From positions 1 through 32,205 of the forward strand of contig VEPJ01000084.1 of the NCBI GenBank assembly GCA_012026925.1: a stretch of 32,205 nucleotides of DNA. Reading direction: 5' to 3'. This DNA comes from Gammaproteobacteria bacterium. Its GTDB lineage: Bacteria; Pseudomonadota; Gammaproteobacteria; Steroidobacterales; Steroidobacteraceae. The notes under the pieces were generated by a model. It was not told the origin of the DNA, ran no database searches, and saw only the letters and a program-made list of their open reading frames with translations. Of this stretch, positions 8,929 to 16,013 are shown piece after piece. Position 1 is the first letter of the stretch; the number at the start of each line of letters is the position of its first letter. The position numbers were made by a program, and so were the translations under genes.

Positions 8929-9597
8929 TTACGGCGTTTCGCTCGCGATCCTGGCGCGTCGAGCCAGTTCCTTCGCGCTCGGTTCGGCAGGTACGAACGA
9001 TCCGAGCGGAATCCCGCCGGCCGGCGCATAGGTACTCATGATCACACCGGTCGTCGAGACCTTGCTGTCGATCAGCCGCAGCGCGCAGGCCCTGGCAGTC
9101 TTCTCGAACAGCCGCTTGCCCCGTCCAAGCACCACCGGGAACGTCCACACGTTGAACTCGTCGATCAGTGATGCGGCCTGCAGTGTCTGGAGCAGATTGC
9201 CGCTGCCGATGACCTGCAGGTCATGGCCCGGCTGCACCTTGAGTTCCTTGATCGCCGCGACGATGTCGCCGCGCAGCACCGTCGAATTGCTCCATGCGAG
9301 CGTCTTCAACGTACGCGTGGCCACATGCTTTCTCGCAGCATTGAGCGCTCTTGCCGTTGGATCGTCTTCCGGCTGGTACGGCCAATGCGCCTCGAATATC
9401 TCGTACGTCCTGCGACCCAGCACGAGCTCGCGATCCTTGCCATCGAAGCCAGCCGCTGAGAGGCCCATGACTTCGTCCCAGTAGTGGAATGACCAGCCAC
9501 CGAAGGCAAAACCGCCCGTTGGATCCTCATCGGGTCCGCCGGGCGCCTGCATGACACCGTCGAGCGACGTAAATGTGGACGCGATGAGTTTTCTCAT
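8929..9597 (-). CDS. RibD C-terminal/dihydrofolate-reductase-like family protein
   Basis: 222-residue cytoplasmic protein of the RibD_C (YwjB/YyaP-like) family, whose fold is that of dihydrofolate reductase; members probably bind NADPH. The start MRKLIASTFTSLDGVMQAPG is the family hallmark. Other typical segments are ELVLGRRTYEIFEAHWP, KHVATRTL, DLQVIGSGNLLQTL and LIDEFNVWTFPVVLGRGKRLF. The DHFR-like domain ends near residue 185. The remaining 35 residues (GSFVPAEPSAKELARRAR...) are an Ala/Arg-rich extension not typical of the family. The start is backed by GGAGTG nearby. Substrate is unknown, and no riboflavin genes are adjacent. Confidence 0.9.
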   Translation of the reverse strand: MRKLIASTFTSLDGVMQAPGGPDEDPTGGFAFGGWSFHYWDEVMGLSAAGFDGKDRELVLGRRTYEIFEAHWPYQPEDDPTARALNAARKHVATRTLKTLAWSNSTVLRGDIVAAIKELKVQPGHDLQVIGSGNLLQTLQAASLIDEFNVWTFPVVLGRGKRLFEKTARACALRLIDSKVSTTGVIMSTYAPAGGIPLGSFVPAEPSAKELARRARIASETP

Positions 9598-9834
9598 GGA
9601 GCACTCCGCTGATCAGGCCGCGCTGGCCGGGGCGATACGGCGCGCCAGCGTCACGGACTGGCCTCGTTGTTCCGCACCCAGGCTGCAGAGTACGTTGCGA
9701 CGGGCCGTCGGCAGGACTGTGACCCGTCGCGCGCATCCTCTCGGTTCATCGCAATGCCGCGCGGCCGTAGTTGCACCGCAACAATCGGCACGCAAGCTTC
9801 GCGCCGCGTCATCGAGGCGCGCGAGGAGGATCCA

Positions 9835-9912
9835 ATGGACATCGTGGCAATAGTCATGCTCGGCTCGATCGCCCTGTGGTTCGTCCAGCAGTTCACGTCA
9901 CATCGCGATTGA
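9835..9912 (+). CDS. Possible 25-residue single-span membrane peptide
   Basis: A tiny ORF with an unusually good ribosome binding site: GAGGAGGA at 9823-9830, 4-5 bases before the ATG. The product MDIVAIVMLGSIALWFVQQF followed by TSHRD is one hydrophobic helix with a short polar C-terminus, like known small membrane proteins or leader-type peptides. The same frame continues after its TGA as a 48-codon open stretch (9913-10059) with a second hydrophobic segment, LMFFTALVGFV, but that stretch has no good start. The 237 bases before it (9598-9834) hold no gene I can support. Confidence rests on the Shine-Dalgarno and composition only; no family is recognised. Confidence 0.4.
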   Translation: MDIVAIVMLGSIALWFVQQFTSHRD

Positions 9913-10027
9913 GTTCAAGTTCGGCGCTGGACGGCTGCGCTGAATGACGCGGAGATCGAAGCCACGGAAATCACGGCCGTCCTGATGTTCTTCACGGCAC
10001 TCGTCGGATTCGTCCGGCATCAGAGCA

Positions 10028-10049
10028 GGGCCGGGCACGAGCCCGGCCC
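10028..10049. repeat. GC hairpin at the 3' end of the leftward ORF
   Basis: GGGCCGGGC (10028-10036), loop ACGA, GCCCGGCCC (10041-10049), a perfect 9-bp stem just past the stop codon of the ORF ending at 10056. No T-run follows on either strand, so termination is only a possibility. Confidence 0.45.
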
Positions 10050-10055
10050 GTCCAC

Positions 10056-10319
10056 TTAGAACAGTCTGTCGGTGTCGTACCGCGTCATCCCGTTGCGCAC
10101 GATGAACTGGAACCGCCGCACCAGCTTCACGATCGTGCGCGGCTCGAGCCGCTCGTCCTCGAACACCAGCCGATCGTGATCGATCACGACCGGCCATTGG
10201 CCGTCCGCATCGGGCGTATCCCGCATCTGCGCCTTGGCGACAATCAGGTTGGCGTTGAAGCGCCGGCAGAATTCGAGCACCTGCGCGTGAGTGCCGGTCG
10301 CCCAGAAGTACGCGAACAC
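10056..10319 (-). CDS. Hypothetical protein, possibly the remnant of a longer gene
   Basis: 87 residues from a GTG start (MFAYFWATGTHAQVLEFCRR). The body looks coding: mixed hydrophobic and charged residues, with segments FNANLIVAKAQMRDTPDADG and TIVKLVRRFQFIVRNGMTRY. I do not recognise the family. No Shine-Dalgarno precedes the GTG. In the same frame upstream, an ATG at 10439 opens 18 plausible codons (MIDAKSTIIGSFSSNIAS) that end in TAG at 10383-10385. The 21 codons between that TAG and the GTG look non-coding. It may be a nonsense-disrupted pseudogene, or a short gene with an unusual start. It diverges from the toxin-antitoxin pair. Confidence 0.4.
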   Translation of the reverse strand: MFAYFWATGTHAQVLEFCRRFNANLIVAKAQMRDTPDADGQWPVVIDHDRLVFEDERLEPRTIVKLVRRFQFIVRNGMTRYDTDRLF

Positions 10320-10474
10320 CCGTCGAGTTCGGTGAGCAGGAATCCCTGCCGCCGGTCCGGCGGCCTCCGCCCACCTGAATGGCTAGGAAGCTATATTCGA
10401 CGAAAATGACCCGATAATGGTCGACTTGGCGTCGATCATGCAGCCGTGGGCACAAGCGTGCACGCATCAAGGAA

Positions 10475-10518
10475 TCGTCAGGGTGGGACTGACGACAGGT
10501 TATAACGCCAGTTAAACT
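10475..10518 (+). promoter_or_regulatory. Probable operator/promoter of the toxin-antitoxin operon
   Basis: Three nested symmetries lie in an AT-richer patch 30-73 bases before the antitoxin ATG. TCGTCAG (10475-10481) and CTGACGA (10489-10495) form a 7-bp inverted repeat with a 7-base spacer. The palindrome GTTATAAC spans 10499-10506. TAAC-N4-GTTA overlaps it. TATAAC and TAAACT are both possible -10 boxes. Antitoxins with AbrB-type DNA-binding domains commonly repress their own promoters, which fits, but binding is inferred. Confidence 0.4.
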
Positions 10519-10547
10519 TCAATCCGAATTCCCCAGAGGCTAGCCAC

Positions 10548-10775
10548 ATGGCCGCGAAGATGAAGGTCCGGAAGATTGGTAACTCGGTCGGCCTGATCCT
10601 CCCCAAAGAGGTCGCGGAGCAGTTGCACGTTGGTGAGGACGACACGGTTCACTACGTCGTCGACACCAACGGACTGCACGTGACGCCGTTCGACCCCGAT
10701 TTCGACGCCGCGATGGAGGCCTTCGAGCAGACCCGGCGCAAGTACCGCAACGCGCTGCGCGCGCTCGCGAAGTAG
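10548..10775 (+). CDS. AbrB/MazE/SpoVT-type antitoxin
   Basis: 75-residue antitoxin of a type II toxin-antitoxin pair. Residues 3-47 form the swapped-hairpin AbrB DNA-binding domain, with the hallmark MKVRKIGNSVGLILPKEV followed by LHVGEDDTVHYVVDTNGLHV. Residues 48-75 (PDFDAAMEAFEQTRRKYRNA...) form a charged helix suited to binding and neutralising the toxin. The start is supported by AGAGG at 10535-10539. The Doc-type toxin gene follows 21 bases downstream, and symmetric sequences upstream suggest autoregulation. The family and the pairing with Doc toxins are known, so the role is well supported. Confidence 0.9.
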   Translation: MAAKMKVRKIGNSVGLILPKEVAEQLHVGEDDTVHYVVDTNGLHVTPFDPDFDAAMEAFEQTRRKYRNALRALAK

Positions 10776-10796
10776 CCGCGCGAACGGGTCACACCG

Positions 10797-11210
10797 ATGA
10801 CCGATCCCGTCTGGGTCCCGCTGCGCGCAGTCGTCGCGATCAAAGCGGAACTCATCGGGGAACACGGAGGACTCACCGGACCGCCTCGACAGGGCGACCT
10901 CGAGGCCGCGCTCGGGCGGCCGGTCAATCTGCACGCCTACGCGGAGACGGCGCCGAAGCTGCCGCGCCTGGCCGCGACCTATGGCTTCGCGCTCGCGCGC
11001 GGCCAATGCTTTCCCGATGGCAACAAGCGCATCGCTCTCGCCATCATCGATGTGTTCCTGCGCATGAACTCTCTCGAACTCACAGCTGACGAGCTCGATG
11101 CCGCCGACACCATCCAGAGTCTCGCCGCCGGCGACCTGACCGAGGACGACCTCGCGGCCTGGATCACCGCGAACTCCGCGCCCATTCAGGCCTGCACTGC
11201 GACCGTTTAG
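10797..11210 (+). CDS. Doc (death-on-curing) family Fic-fold toxin with an altered catalytic motif
   Basis: 137-residue Fic/Doc protein. Classical Doc phosphorylates EF-Tu and stops translation. Family features are an early LEAALGRPVNLHAY (about 35-48), LAATYGFALARG (58-69), the core motif FPDGNKR (72-78) followed by IALAIIDVFLRMN, and the C-terminal helix LAAGDLTEDDLAAWI. The canonical Doc motif is HxFxDGNKR. Here the first position is Gln70 (codon CAA, 11004-11006), so the catalytic histidine is missing while the anion-binding DGNKR is intact. Either the toxin is weakened or inactive, or this subgroup works differently. No Shine-Dalgarno is evident, so translation probably depends on the antitoxin gene upstream. 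It converges on the globin gene with a 3-base gap. Confidence 0.88.
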   Translation: MTDPVWVPLRAVVAIKAELIGEHGGLTGPPRQGDLEAALGRPVNLHAYAETAPKLPRLAATYGFALARGQCFPDGNKRIALAIIDVFLRMNSLELTADELDAADTIQSLAAGDLTEDDLAAWITANSAPIQACTATV

Positions 11211-11213
11211 ACG

Positions 11214-11615
11214 TCAGCGATTGACCATGTCCTCGGTCATCCGCGCGAGCGCCTTGCGGATCGACGCCTGAAGGTCCGCCGAGACCCCGCAGTCGTCGAG
11301 CGCGCGGTGCATGCACGACAACCATTGCTCGCGCATCGCCGCGTCGATCGGGAACGGCGCGTGCACCATCGCCATGCAGCGAGCGTTCTTTCGCTGGAAA
11401 TAAACCGGCGGCCCGCCGAGCCAGCCCATCATGAATTCGCGCAGCCGCTCGCGCATGGGCCCGAGGTCGGCTGCGTGCATCGCTCGCAGCGGGGCCACGG
11501 CGGGGTCGGACTCCATCAGGTCGTAGAAGCGGTCGACGATGCGTCGCAGCGCCGCTTCCTCGCCGATGCGCTCGTACAGGGAGGGTTGAGGCGTTGCGGG
11601 AAGGCTGCTCACCAT
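11214..11615 (-). CDS. Group II truncated hemoglobin
   Basis: 133-residue 2-on-2 globin that binds heme and probably O2 or NO in the cytoplasm. It begins SLYERIGEEAALRRIVDRFY after a short leader, with Tyr31 as the probable B10 residue. The Gly-rich stretch FMMGWLGGPPVYFQRKN (61-77) precedes the proximal His85 in MVHAPFPI. Trp98 in REQWLSCM is the G8 Trp that marks group II. I take the ATG at 11615 because its A is also the last base of the TGA stop of the BioF-type gene (TGATG), and GAGGT lies just upstream. A longer reading to 11663 would lie inside that gene. Translational coupling with the BioF-type enzyme is likely. Confidence 0.9.
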   Translation of the reverse strand: MVSSLPATPQPSLYERIGEEAALRRIVDRFYDLMESDPAVAPLRAMHAADLGPMRERLREFMMGWLGGPPVYFQRKNARCMAMVHAPFPIDAAMREQWLSCMHRALDDCGVSADLQASIRKALARMTEDMVNR

Positions 11616-12829
11616 CAGGACCTCGAAAGCGGGCTTCGAAGAACCGCGATGACATTTTGGCACGCCGCGTCGAGATCCTGCTGCGTGTGGGTCGCCATGA
11701 CCGACAACCGCAATCGGGACGTCCCGGGCGGCACCGTCGGTGGACGGATCGCGGCCACGTAGACCCCGCGATCCAGCAGTGCCCGCATCGCCGACAGCGC
11801 ACGCCGCGCGTCGTCGCCGGCCTCGACGGCGGACCCCGATACGCGTACCGGAAGGATCTGGCTGTCCCCCGCCGGAACCGACAACCCTGCCGCTCGCAGT
11901 CGGTCCGCGAGGCGTGCAACACGCTGTCGCAGGCCGATGGCCCTCTCGGGCTCCCGCTCGCAGACATCAATGGCCGCCAGCGCGGCGGCGGCGGATGCGG
12001 GTGGCAGACCGGTCGAATAAATGAAGGACCTCGCGCGGTTCACCACGAGATCGATCAGCACGCGTGATCCGGCCACGTACGCACCGGCGCTGCCGAGCGC
12101 CTTGCCGAGCGTGCCCACGTGAACGTCGATCTCGCGCGTCAGACCAAGTTCCGCTGCCAGTCCAGCCCCGCACGGTCCGAATACGCCGGTCGAGTGCGCT
12201 TCGTCCACCAGCGTCCACGCGCCGAACTGCTTTGCGAGCGCGACGATCTCGCGCAGCGGGGCCAGGTCGCCATCCATGGAGAAGACAGCTTCGGTCGCAA
12301 TGAGAATCCGCCTCGCGTCCCCGGATTCCGCGAGCAGCGCCGACAGGTGATCGACGTCGTTGTGCCTGAATACGCGGACCGCGGCGCGCGACAATCGGCA
12401 GCCGTCGATGATGCTGGCGTGGTTCAGCTCGTCCGACAGGACGACGTCTCCACGCCCCACCAGTGCGCCAATGACGCCGAGATTGGCCTGGTAGCCGGAG
12501 CTGCACACGAGCGCGGCCTCGAGGCCCTTCCACGCTGCGATCTTCTCCTCGAGCGCACGGTGGATGCTCATGTGGCCGGAAACGAGCGGCGATGCTGCAG
12601 CGCTCGCTCCGTACTTCGCCAGCGCGTCGCGCGCCGCCGCGACGACGGACGGGTGGTTCGCGAGCCCGAGGTAGTTGTTGGAGCAGAAGAGCAGCACTTC
12701 GCGGCCGTCCAGGACCACGCGAGGTTCCTGCGCGCTCGCGATTTCCTTCAGCTCGCGCCAGAGTCCCGCGCTTCGTAGCTCCGCAAGTTCGTGCGAGACG
12801 CTGTCGACGAGCGGGGCGCGTGGCGGCAT
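11615..12829 (-). CDS. bioF: 8-amino-7-oxononanoate synthase-type PLP enzyme (alpha-oxoamine synthase)
   Basis: Fold-type I PLP enzyme that condenses an acyl-CoA or acyl-ACP with an amino acid; the closest match is BioF of biotin synthesis. Hallmarks are LFCSNNYLGLANHP, SGHMSIHRALEEKIA, SDELNHASIIDG, ATEAVFSMDGDLAPL, VDEAHSTGVFG, the PLP lysine in HVGTLGKALGSAGAY (Lys243) and FIYSTGLPPA. SMDGD and YSTxxPP favour BioF over KBL or SPT, but no other bio gene is nearby, so the substrate is not proven. I use the ATG at 12829 (404 residues) because it gives the usual N-terminus; a GTG at 12859 would add 10 residues and overlap the upstream gene. Its stop overlaps the globin start. Confidence 0.82.
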   Translation of the reverse strand: MPPRAPLVDSVSHELAELRSAGLWRELKEIASAQEPRVVLDGREVLLFCSNNYLGLANHPSVVAAARDALAKYGASAAASPLVSGHMSIHRALEEKIAAWKGLEAALVCSSGYQANLGVIGALVGRGDVVLSDELNHASIIDGCRLSRAAVRVFRHNDVDHLSALLAESGDARRILIATEAVFSMDGDLAPLREIVALAKQFGAWTLVDEAHSTGVFGPCGAGLAAELGLTREIDVHVGTLGKALGSAGAYVAGSRVLIDLVVNRARSFIYSTGLPPASAAAALAAIDVCEREPERAIGLRQRVARLADRLRAAGLSVPAGDSQILPVRVSGSAVEAGDDARRALSAMRALLDRGVYVAAIRPPTVPPGTSRLRLSVMATHTQQDLDAACQNVIAVLRSPLSRS

Positions 12830-12848
12830 CCGTAGCCCGGCCTGCTGT

Positions 12849-14201
12849 CTATTTGCCACGCAGCAGCAGGTAGTCCGCCGCCGCCCGATATGCCGGCAGC
12901 GACGTGGGGTCGAGGTTCACGTTTGCCGCCTTGGGGTGCGACGCGAAGCGCGCGATCACCATCTCGGCCTTGGGATCGATGTAGATCGCCTGGCCGTGGA
13001 TCCCGCGCGCCATGAACATCCCGTGGTCATCGTGCGAGATCCACCACTGGTCGTGGTAGCTCCAGCCCGGCAGCGTCGCGTAGCCGGCGGCCCTGAAGGC
13101 TTCCCGGCTCGCGCCGCCACGGATGTCATCGACGACAGCCGCGGGCACGACCTGCTGGCCGTTCCATTTGCCGCCGAGGCGGATCATCTCGCCGAAGCGC
13201 GCGAGGTCCCGCAGCCGCATATTCAAGCCGCCCGCCGCGAGCGGAGCGCCGACGCGGTCGAGCGCCATGTACGCGTCGCCCTCGGCACCGAGCTTGCTCC
13301 AGACCCGCTCCTGCAGCACGACGTCCGCGGGTCGGCCGGTCACGCGCCAGATCAGCCAGCCGAGCACGTCCGTGTTGGGCGAGCGGTAGTGGAACTCGAC
13401 GCCGTGCGCGCCGTTCTTCTTGAGGGTCTTCAGGAAGTCGTAGCTCGTGCCCGGGCCCGTGTAGCCCGGCGGTGATGGCAGCATCCCCGCGGCCCGCGCA
13501 TACGGGACGAAGGACGCATTGGGGTCGGCGTAGTCCTCGGAATAATCGAGTGCCGTGGTCATGTCGAGCACTTGCCCGACCGTCGCGTCGCCGAACGCGC
13601 TGTCCGCGAGCTCGGGGATGTACTTCGTCACCGTCGCGCCGGGGTCGAGCTTGCCCTCGGCGACGAGCATCGCGGCGAGCGTGCCGATGAACGACTTCGT
13701 CACCGAGAACGCGATGTGCTGCTGGTCCGCGCCGAGCGACGGCAGATACCGTTCGTACACCACGCGCCCGCGATGCAGCACCACGATGCCATCGGTGTAA
13801 TTGGCGCCGAGCGACTGCGCCCACGTCATCGTCTGCGCGGTGCCGATGGGCTTGAAGGTCAGCCCGTCGAGGTCCGCCGGTTTTCCTGCCGGCAGGGGCG
13901 CCACCGGCCCATTGCCGCGAGATACGTTGCGGGTCGGGAAAAGCTCGCGCCAGTGCCCGAGGGACCAGCGGAGCTGCGGAAACTTCATGAAGCTGCCGTC
14001 GCCGACCCGGATCGTCTTTTCCGCCGCCGGCGGCGAACCAACCATCCAGCCGCGCGCGACCGGATCCGATTGCGCGGCGTCGGGAAGATCCCCGGCGATG
14101 GTGGTGGCGAACGGCAGCGTGGCCATGACGATGGCGAGTCCCTTTGCGAACTGGAGCGTACTGTGGCGCCGCGCAGCGCGGCTCTCGCTTCGGTGGATCA
14201 T
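12849..14201 (-). CDS. Exported beta-lactamase-fold serine hydrolase
   Basis: 450-residue serine hydrolase of the class C beta-lactamase / 6-aminohexanoate-dimer hydrolase (NylB-like) family. An N-terminal hydrophobic segment (about 19-36) is a probable signal peptide. The catalytic motif SVTK is at 166-169 in IAFSVTKSFIGTLAAMLVAE. FHYRSPNTDVLGWLIW supplies the family Tyr/Asn region, and HGQAIYIDPKAEMVIARF is the conserved C-terminal signature with the HGQ triad. The start ATG at 14201 is backed by GAGGGGG in the leader. The frame stays open far upstream, but that part is antisense to the FAD oxidoreductase and is not coding. It is the first gene of a leftward run with the BioF-type enzyme and globin. 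The substrate could be an amide or ester, not necessarily a beta-lactam. Confidence 0.88.
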   Translation of the reverse strand: MIHRSESRAARRHSTLQFAKGLAIVMATLPFATTIAGDLPDAAQSDPVARGWMVGSPPAAEKTIRVGDGSFMKFPQLRWSLGHWRELFPTRNVSRGNGPVAPLPAGKPADLDGLTFKPIGTAQTMTWAQSLGANYTDGIVVLHRGRVVYERYLPSLGADQQHIAFSVTKSFIGTLAAMLVAEGKLDPGATVTKYIPELADSAFGDATVGQVLDMTTALDYSEDYADPNASFVPYARAAGMLPSPPGYTGPGTSYDFLKTLKKNGAHGVEFHYRSPNTDVLGWLIWRVTGRPADVVLQERVWSKLGAEGDAYMALDRVGAPLAAGGLNMRLRDLARFGEMIRLGGKWNGQQVVPAAVVDDIRGGASREAFRAAGYATLPGWSYHDQWWISHDDHGMFMARGIHGQAIYIDPKAEMVIARFASHPKAANVNLDPTSLPAYRAAADYLLLRGK

Positions 14202-14309
14202 GTCATCCCCCTCGAAGGCCCAGATTACCATCGCTGACGGTCGCCGTTGGCGAGGACCGTCGGCGCGTTGGCCGTGAGAAACTGCCGACGCTGCATTCCG
14301 AGGTGGGCA

Positions 14310-15452
14310 ATGGTCGAGCGTGCGGACGTCATCATCCTGGGCGCCGGTATGGCGGGCGCATCGCTGGCTGCGGAGCTTGCCGGCGAACGAAGCGTGGTCG
14401 TCCTCGAAATGGAGGACCAGCCTGGCTATCACGCCACGGGACGCTCGGCCGCGATGTTCTTCGAGAGCTACGGCAACGCCACGGTCCGTGCCCTGACACG
14501 TGCGAGCCGCCGTTTCCTCGAGCAGCCACCCGGCGGGTTTGCGGACGTTAGACTGCTGAGCCCGCGCAGCGCGTTGTTCGTCGCGGACGAGGCACGGGCC
14601 GATCAGCTGCAGGCGATCCTGCAGTTGCCCGATGCGTCGGTACACATGAGCGCGGTGGACGCGGCGACGGCGCGGTCGCTGTGCCCGATCCTTCGCCCGG
14701 AGTGGACGGCAGCCGGCGTGCTGGACGCCTCGGGTGAAGACATGGACGTCGCCGCGATACACCAGGGGTACCTGCGCTCGGCCAGGCGCAGCGGCGCCCG
14801 GGTGCTGCTCGGTGCCGGCGAATCGGTCGTCGAGCGGCGCGCCGGCTCCTGGCACGTCGGCTCGCGGGCCGGCGAGTTCTCCGCGCCGATCGTCGTGAAT
14901 GCGACCGGGGCCTGGGCCGACGTCGTCGCCTCCCGTGCGGGAGCAGTGCGGGTGGGCCTGCAACCGCTGCGTCGCAGTTGCGCGCTGATACCCGCTCCGC
15001 CGGGCCACGACACGAGCCGCTGGCCGATGGTGATCGACGTGGCCGAAGAGTTCTACTTCAAGCCCGATGCAGGTCAGCTGCTCCTGTCGCCCGCGAACGA
15101 GGATCCGATGGATCCTTGCGACGCGGCGCCGGAAGAGCTCGACATCGCGCTCGCGGTGGATCGCTTCGAGGCCGTGACCGTGGTCGAGGTCAAGCGCATC
15201 GCGCATCGCTGGGCCGGCTTGCGCAGCTTCGTGCAGGATCGCTCGCCCGTCGTGGGATTCGACCGTCGGGCGGACGGGTTCTTCTGGCTCGCCGGGCAGG
15301 GCGGCTATGGAATCCAGATGGCGCCGGCGCTTGCGCGGACGGCAGCCGCCTTGCTGCTTGCAAAGCCCCTGCCGGACGACGTCGCGGCGGAAGGGGTCGT
15401 GGCCGCCGATCTCGCGCCGGATCGCACCGCCCTCGATGGCCGAGGACAGTGA
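14310..15452 (+). CDS. FAD-dependent oxidoreductase (DAO family)
   Basis: 380-residue flavoprotein of the D-amino-acid oxidase/glycine oxidase superfamily. The dinucleotide-binding motif GAGMAG is at residues 11-16 (ADVIILGAGMAGASLAAEL), followed by the second FAD strand VVVLEME and the family-typical YHATGRSAAMFFESYGN. The middle segment APIVVNATGAWADVV and the C-terminal DRSPVVGFDRRADGFFWLAG plus GQGGYGIQMAPALARTAA complete the FAD site. The ATG at 14310 fits the fold and has AGGTGGG just upstream; a longer reading from 14247 adds an implausible Arg/Cys-rich leader. It diverges from the serine hydrolase over 108 bases. Substrate is probably a D-amino acid or related amine, not determined. 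Confidence 0.9.
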   Translation: MVERADVIILGAGMAGASLAAELAGERSVVVLEMEDQPGYHATGRSAAMFFESYGNATVRALTRASRRFLEQPPGGFADVRLLSPRSALFVADEARADQLQAILQLPDASVHMSAVDAATARSLCPILRPEWTAAGVLDASGEDMDVAAIHQGYLRSARRSGARVLLGAGESVVERRAGSWHVGSRAGEFSAPIVVNATGAWADVVASRAGAVRVGLQPLRRSCALIPAPPGHDTSRWPMVIDVAEEFYFKPDAGQLLLSPANEDPMDPCDAAPEELDIALAVDRFEAVTVVEVKRIAHRWAGLRSFVQDRSPVVGFDRRADGFFWLAGQGGYGIQMAPALARTAAALLLAKPLPDDVAAEGVVAADLAPDRTALDGRGQ

Positions 15453-15564
15453 CGAGGCGCCGCCAGCCAGTCCGGGACTGGGCGACCCCGATCTGAGATA
15501 CTGGAACGACCTGTCGGCGGCCGGGTGATGACGGCCGGGCCGCCCAGCACGCAGAGGACCCACC

Positions 15565-15978
15565 ATGGCAGACCCCATTCCGGCGGGCGGGACGGCCCCG
15601 CAGCCCTCGCTCATCAGCTACACGCACTGGATGTACGCGCTGCACGCCGCGAGCGCGCTCATGGGCGTGTTCACCGCGGCGGCGGTCGTGACGCAGTTCG
15701 TGTTCGGCATCCCGTCGATCATCGCGGTGGTGATGAACTACCTGAAGCGCGACGAGGCGCGCGGCACCTGGCTCGAGTCGCACTTCAGCTGGCAGCTGAG
15801 GACGTTCTGGTTCGCGCTGCTGGCCTGGCTGCTGATCGGGCTCTTCTCGGCGCCGCTCGTGCTGCTGCTCGGGCTCGGCATCGTCACCTGGATCATCGGC
15901 GCATTCGTCGTCGGCATCTGGATCATCTATCGCGTCGCGCGCGGCTGGCTGCGCCTCAAGGACGGCAAGGCCGTCTGA
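15565..15978 (+). CDS. DUF4870-like multi-span membrane protein
   Basis: 137-residue inner-membrane protein. A short Pro/Gly-rich N-terminus precedes about three to four helices: YALHAASALMGVFTAAAVV, FGIPSIIAVVMNYL, then FWFALLAWLLIGLF and LLLGLGIVTWIIGAFVVGIW. The basic end RVARGWLRLKDGK should be cytoplasmic. The motif KRDEARGTWLESHFSWQLRT between the two halves, with its following helix pair, is typical of the DUF4870 and YGGT-like Tic20-related proteins found in gammaproteobacteria. AGAGGA precedes the ATG. It is followed by slyD after 35 bases on the same strand, probably one transcript. Function is unknown. Confidence 0.85.
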   Translation: MADPIPAGGTAPQPSLISYTHWMYALHAASALMGVFTAAAVVTQFVFGIPSIIAVVMNYLKRDEARGTWLESHFSWQLRTFWFALLAWLLIGLFSAPLVLLLGLGIVTWIIGAFVVGIWIIYRVARGWLRLKDGKAV

Positions 15979-16013
15979 GCCCGACGCACGAATTTCCACC
16001 GGAGTTTCCCCTC

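Noticed and set aside
9898-10470. Leftward 190-codon frame overlapping the hypothetical ORF at 10056-10319
   Set aside because: Its composition is Arg/Ala/Pro-rich, while the ORF in the other phase has balanced, protein-like composition.
15436-15528. 30-codon acidic ORF between the FAD oxidoreductase and the DUF4870-like gene
   Set aside because: It overlaps the end of the oxidoreductase, has no Shine-Dalgarno and no recognised family. The acidic composition is suggestive but too little.
14202-15614. Leftward extension of the serine hydrolase frame to 15614
   Set aside because: It is antisense to the FAD oxidoreductase, and the Shine-Dalgarno and signal peptide place the start at 14201.
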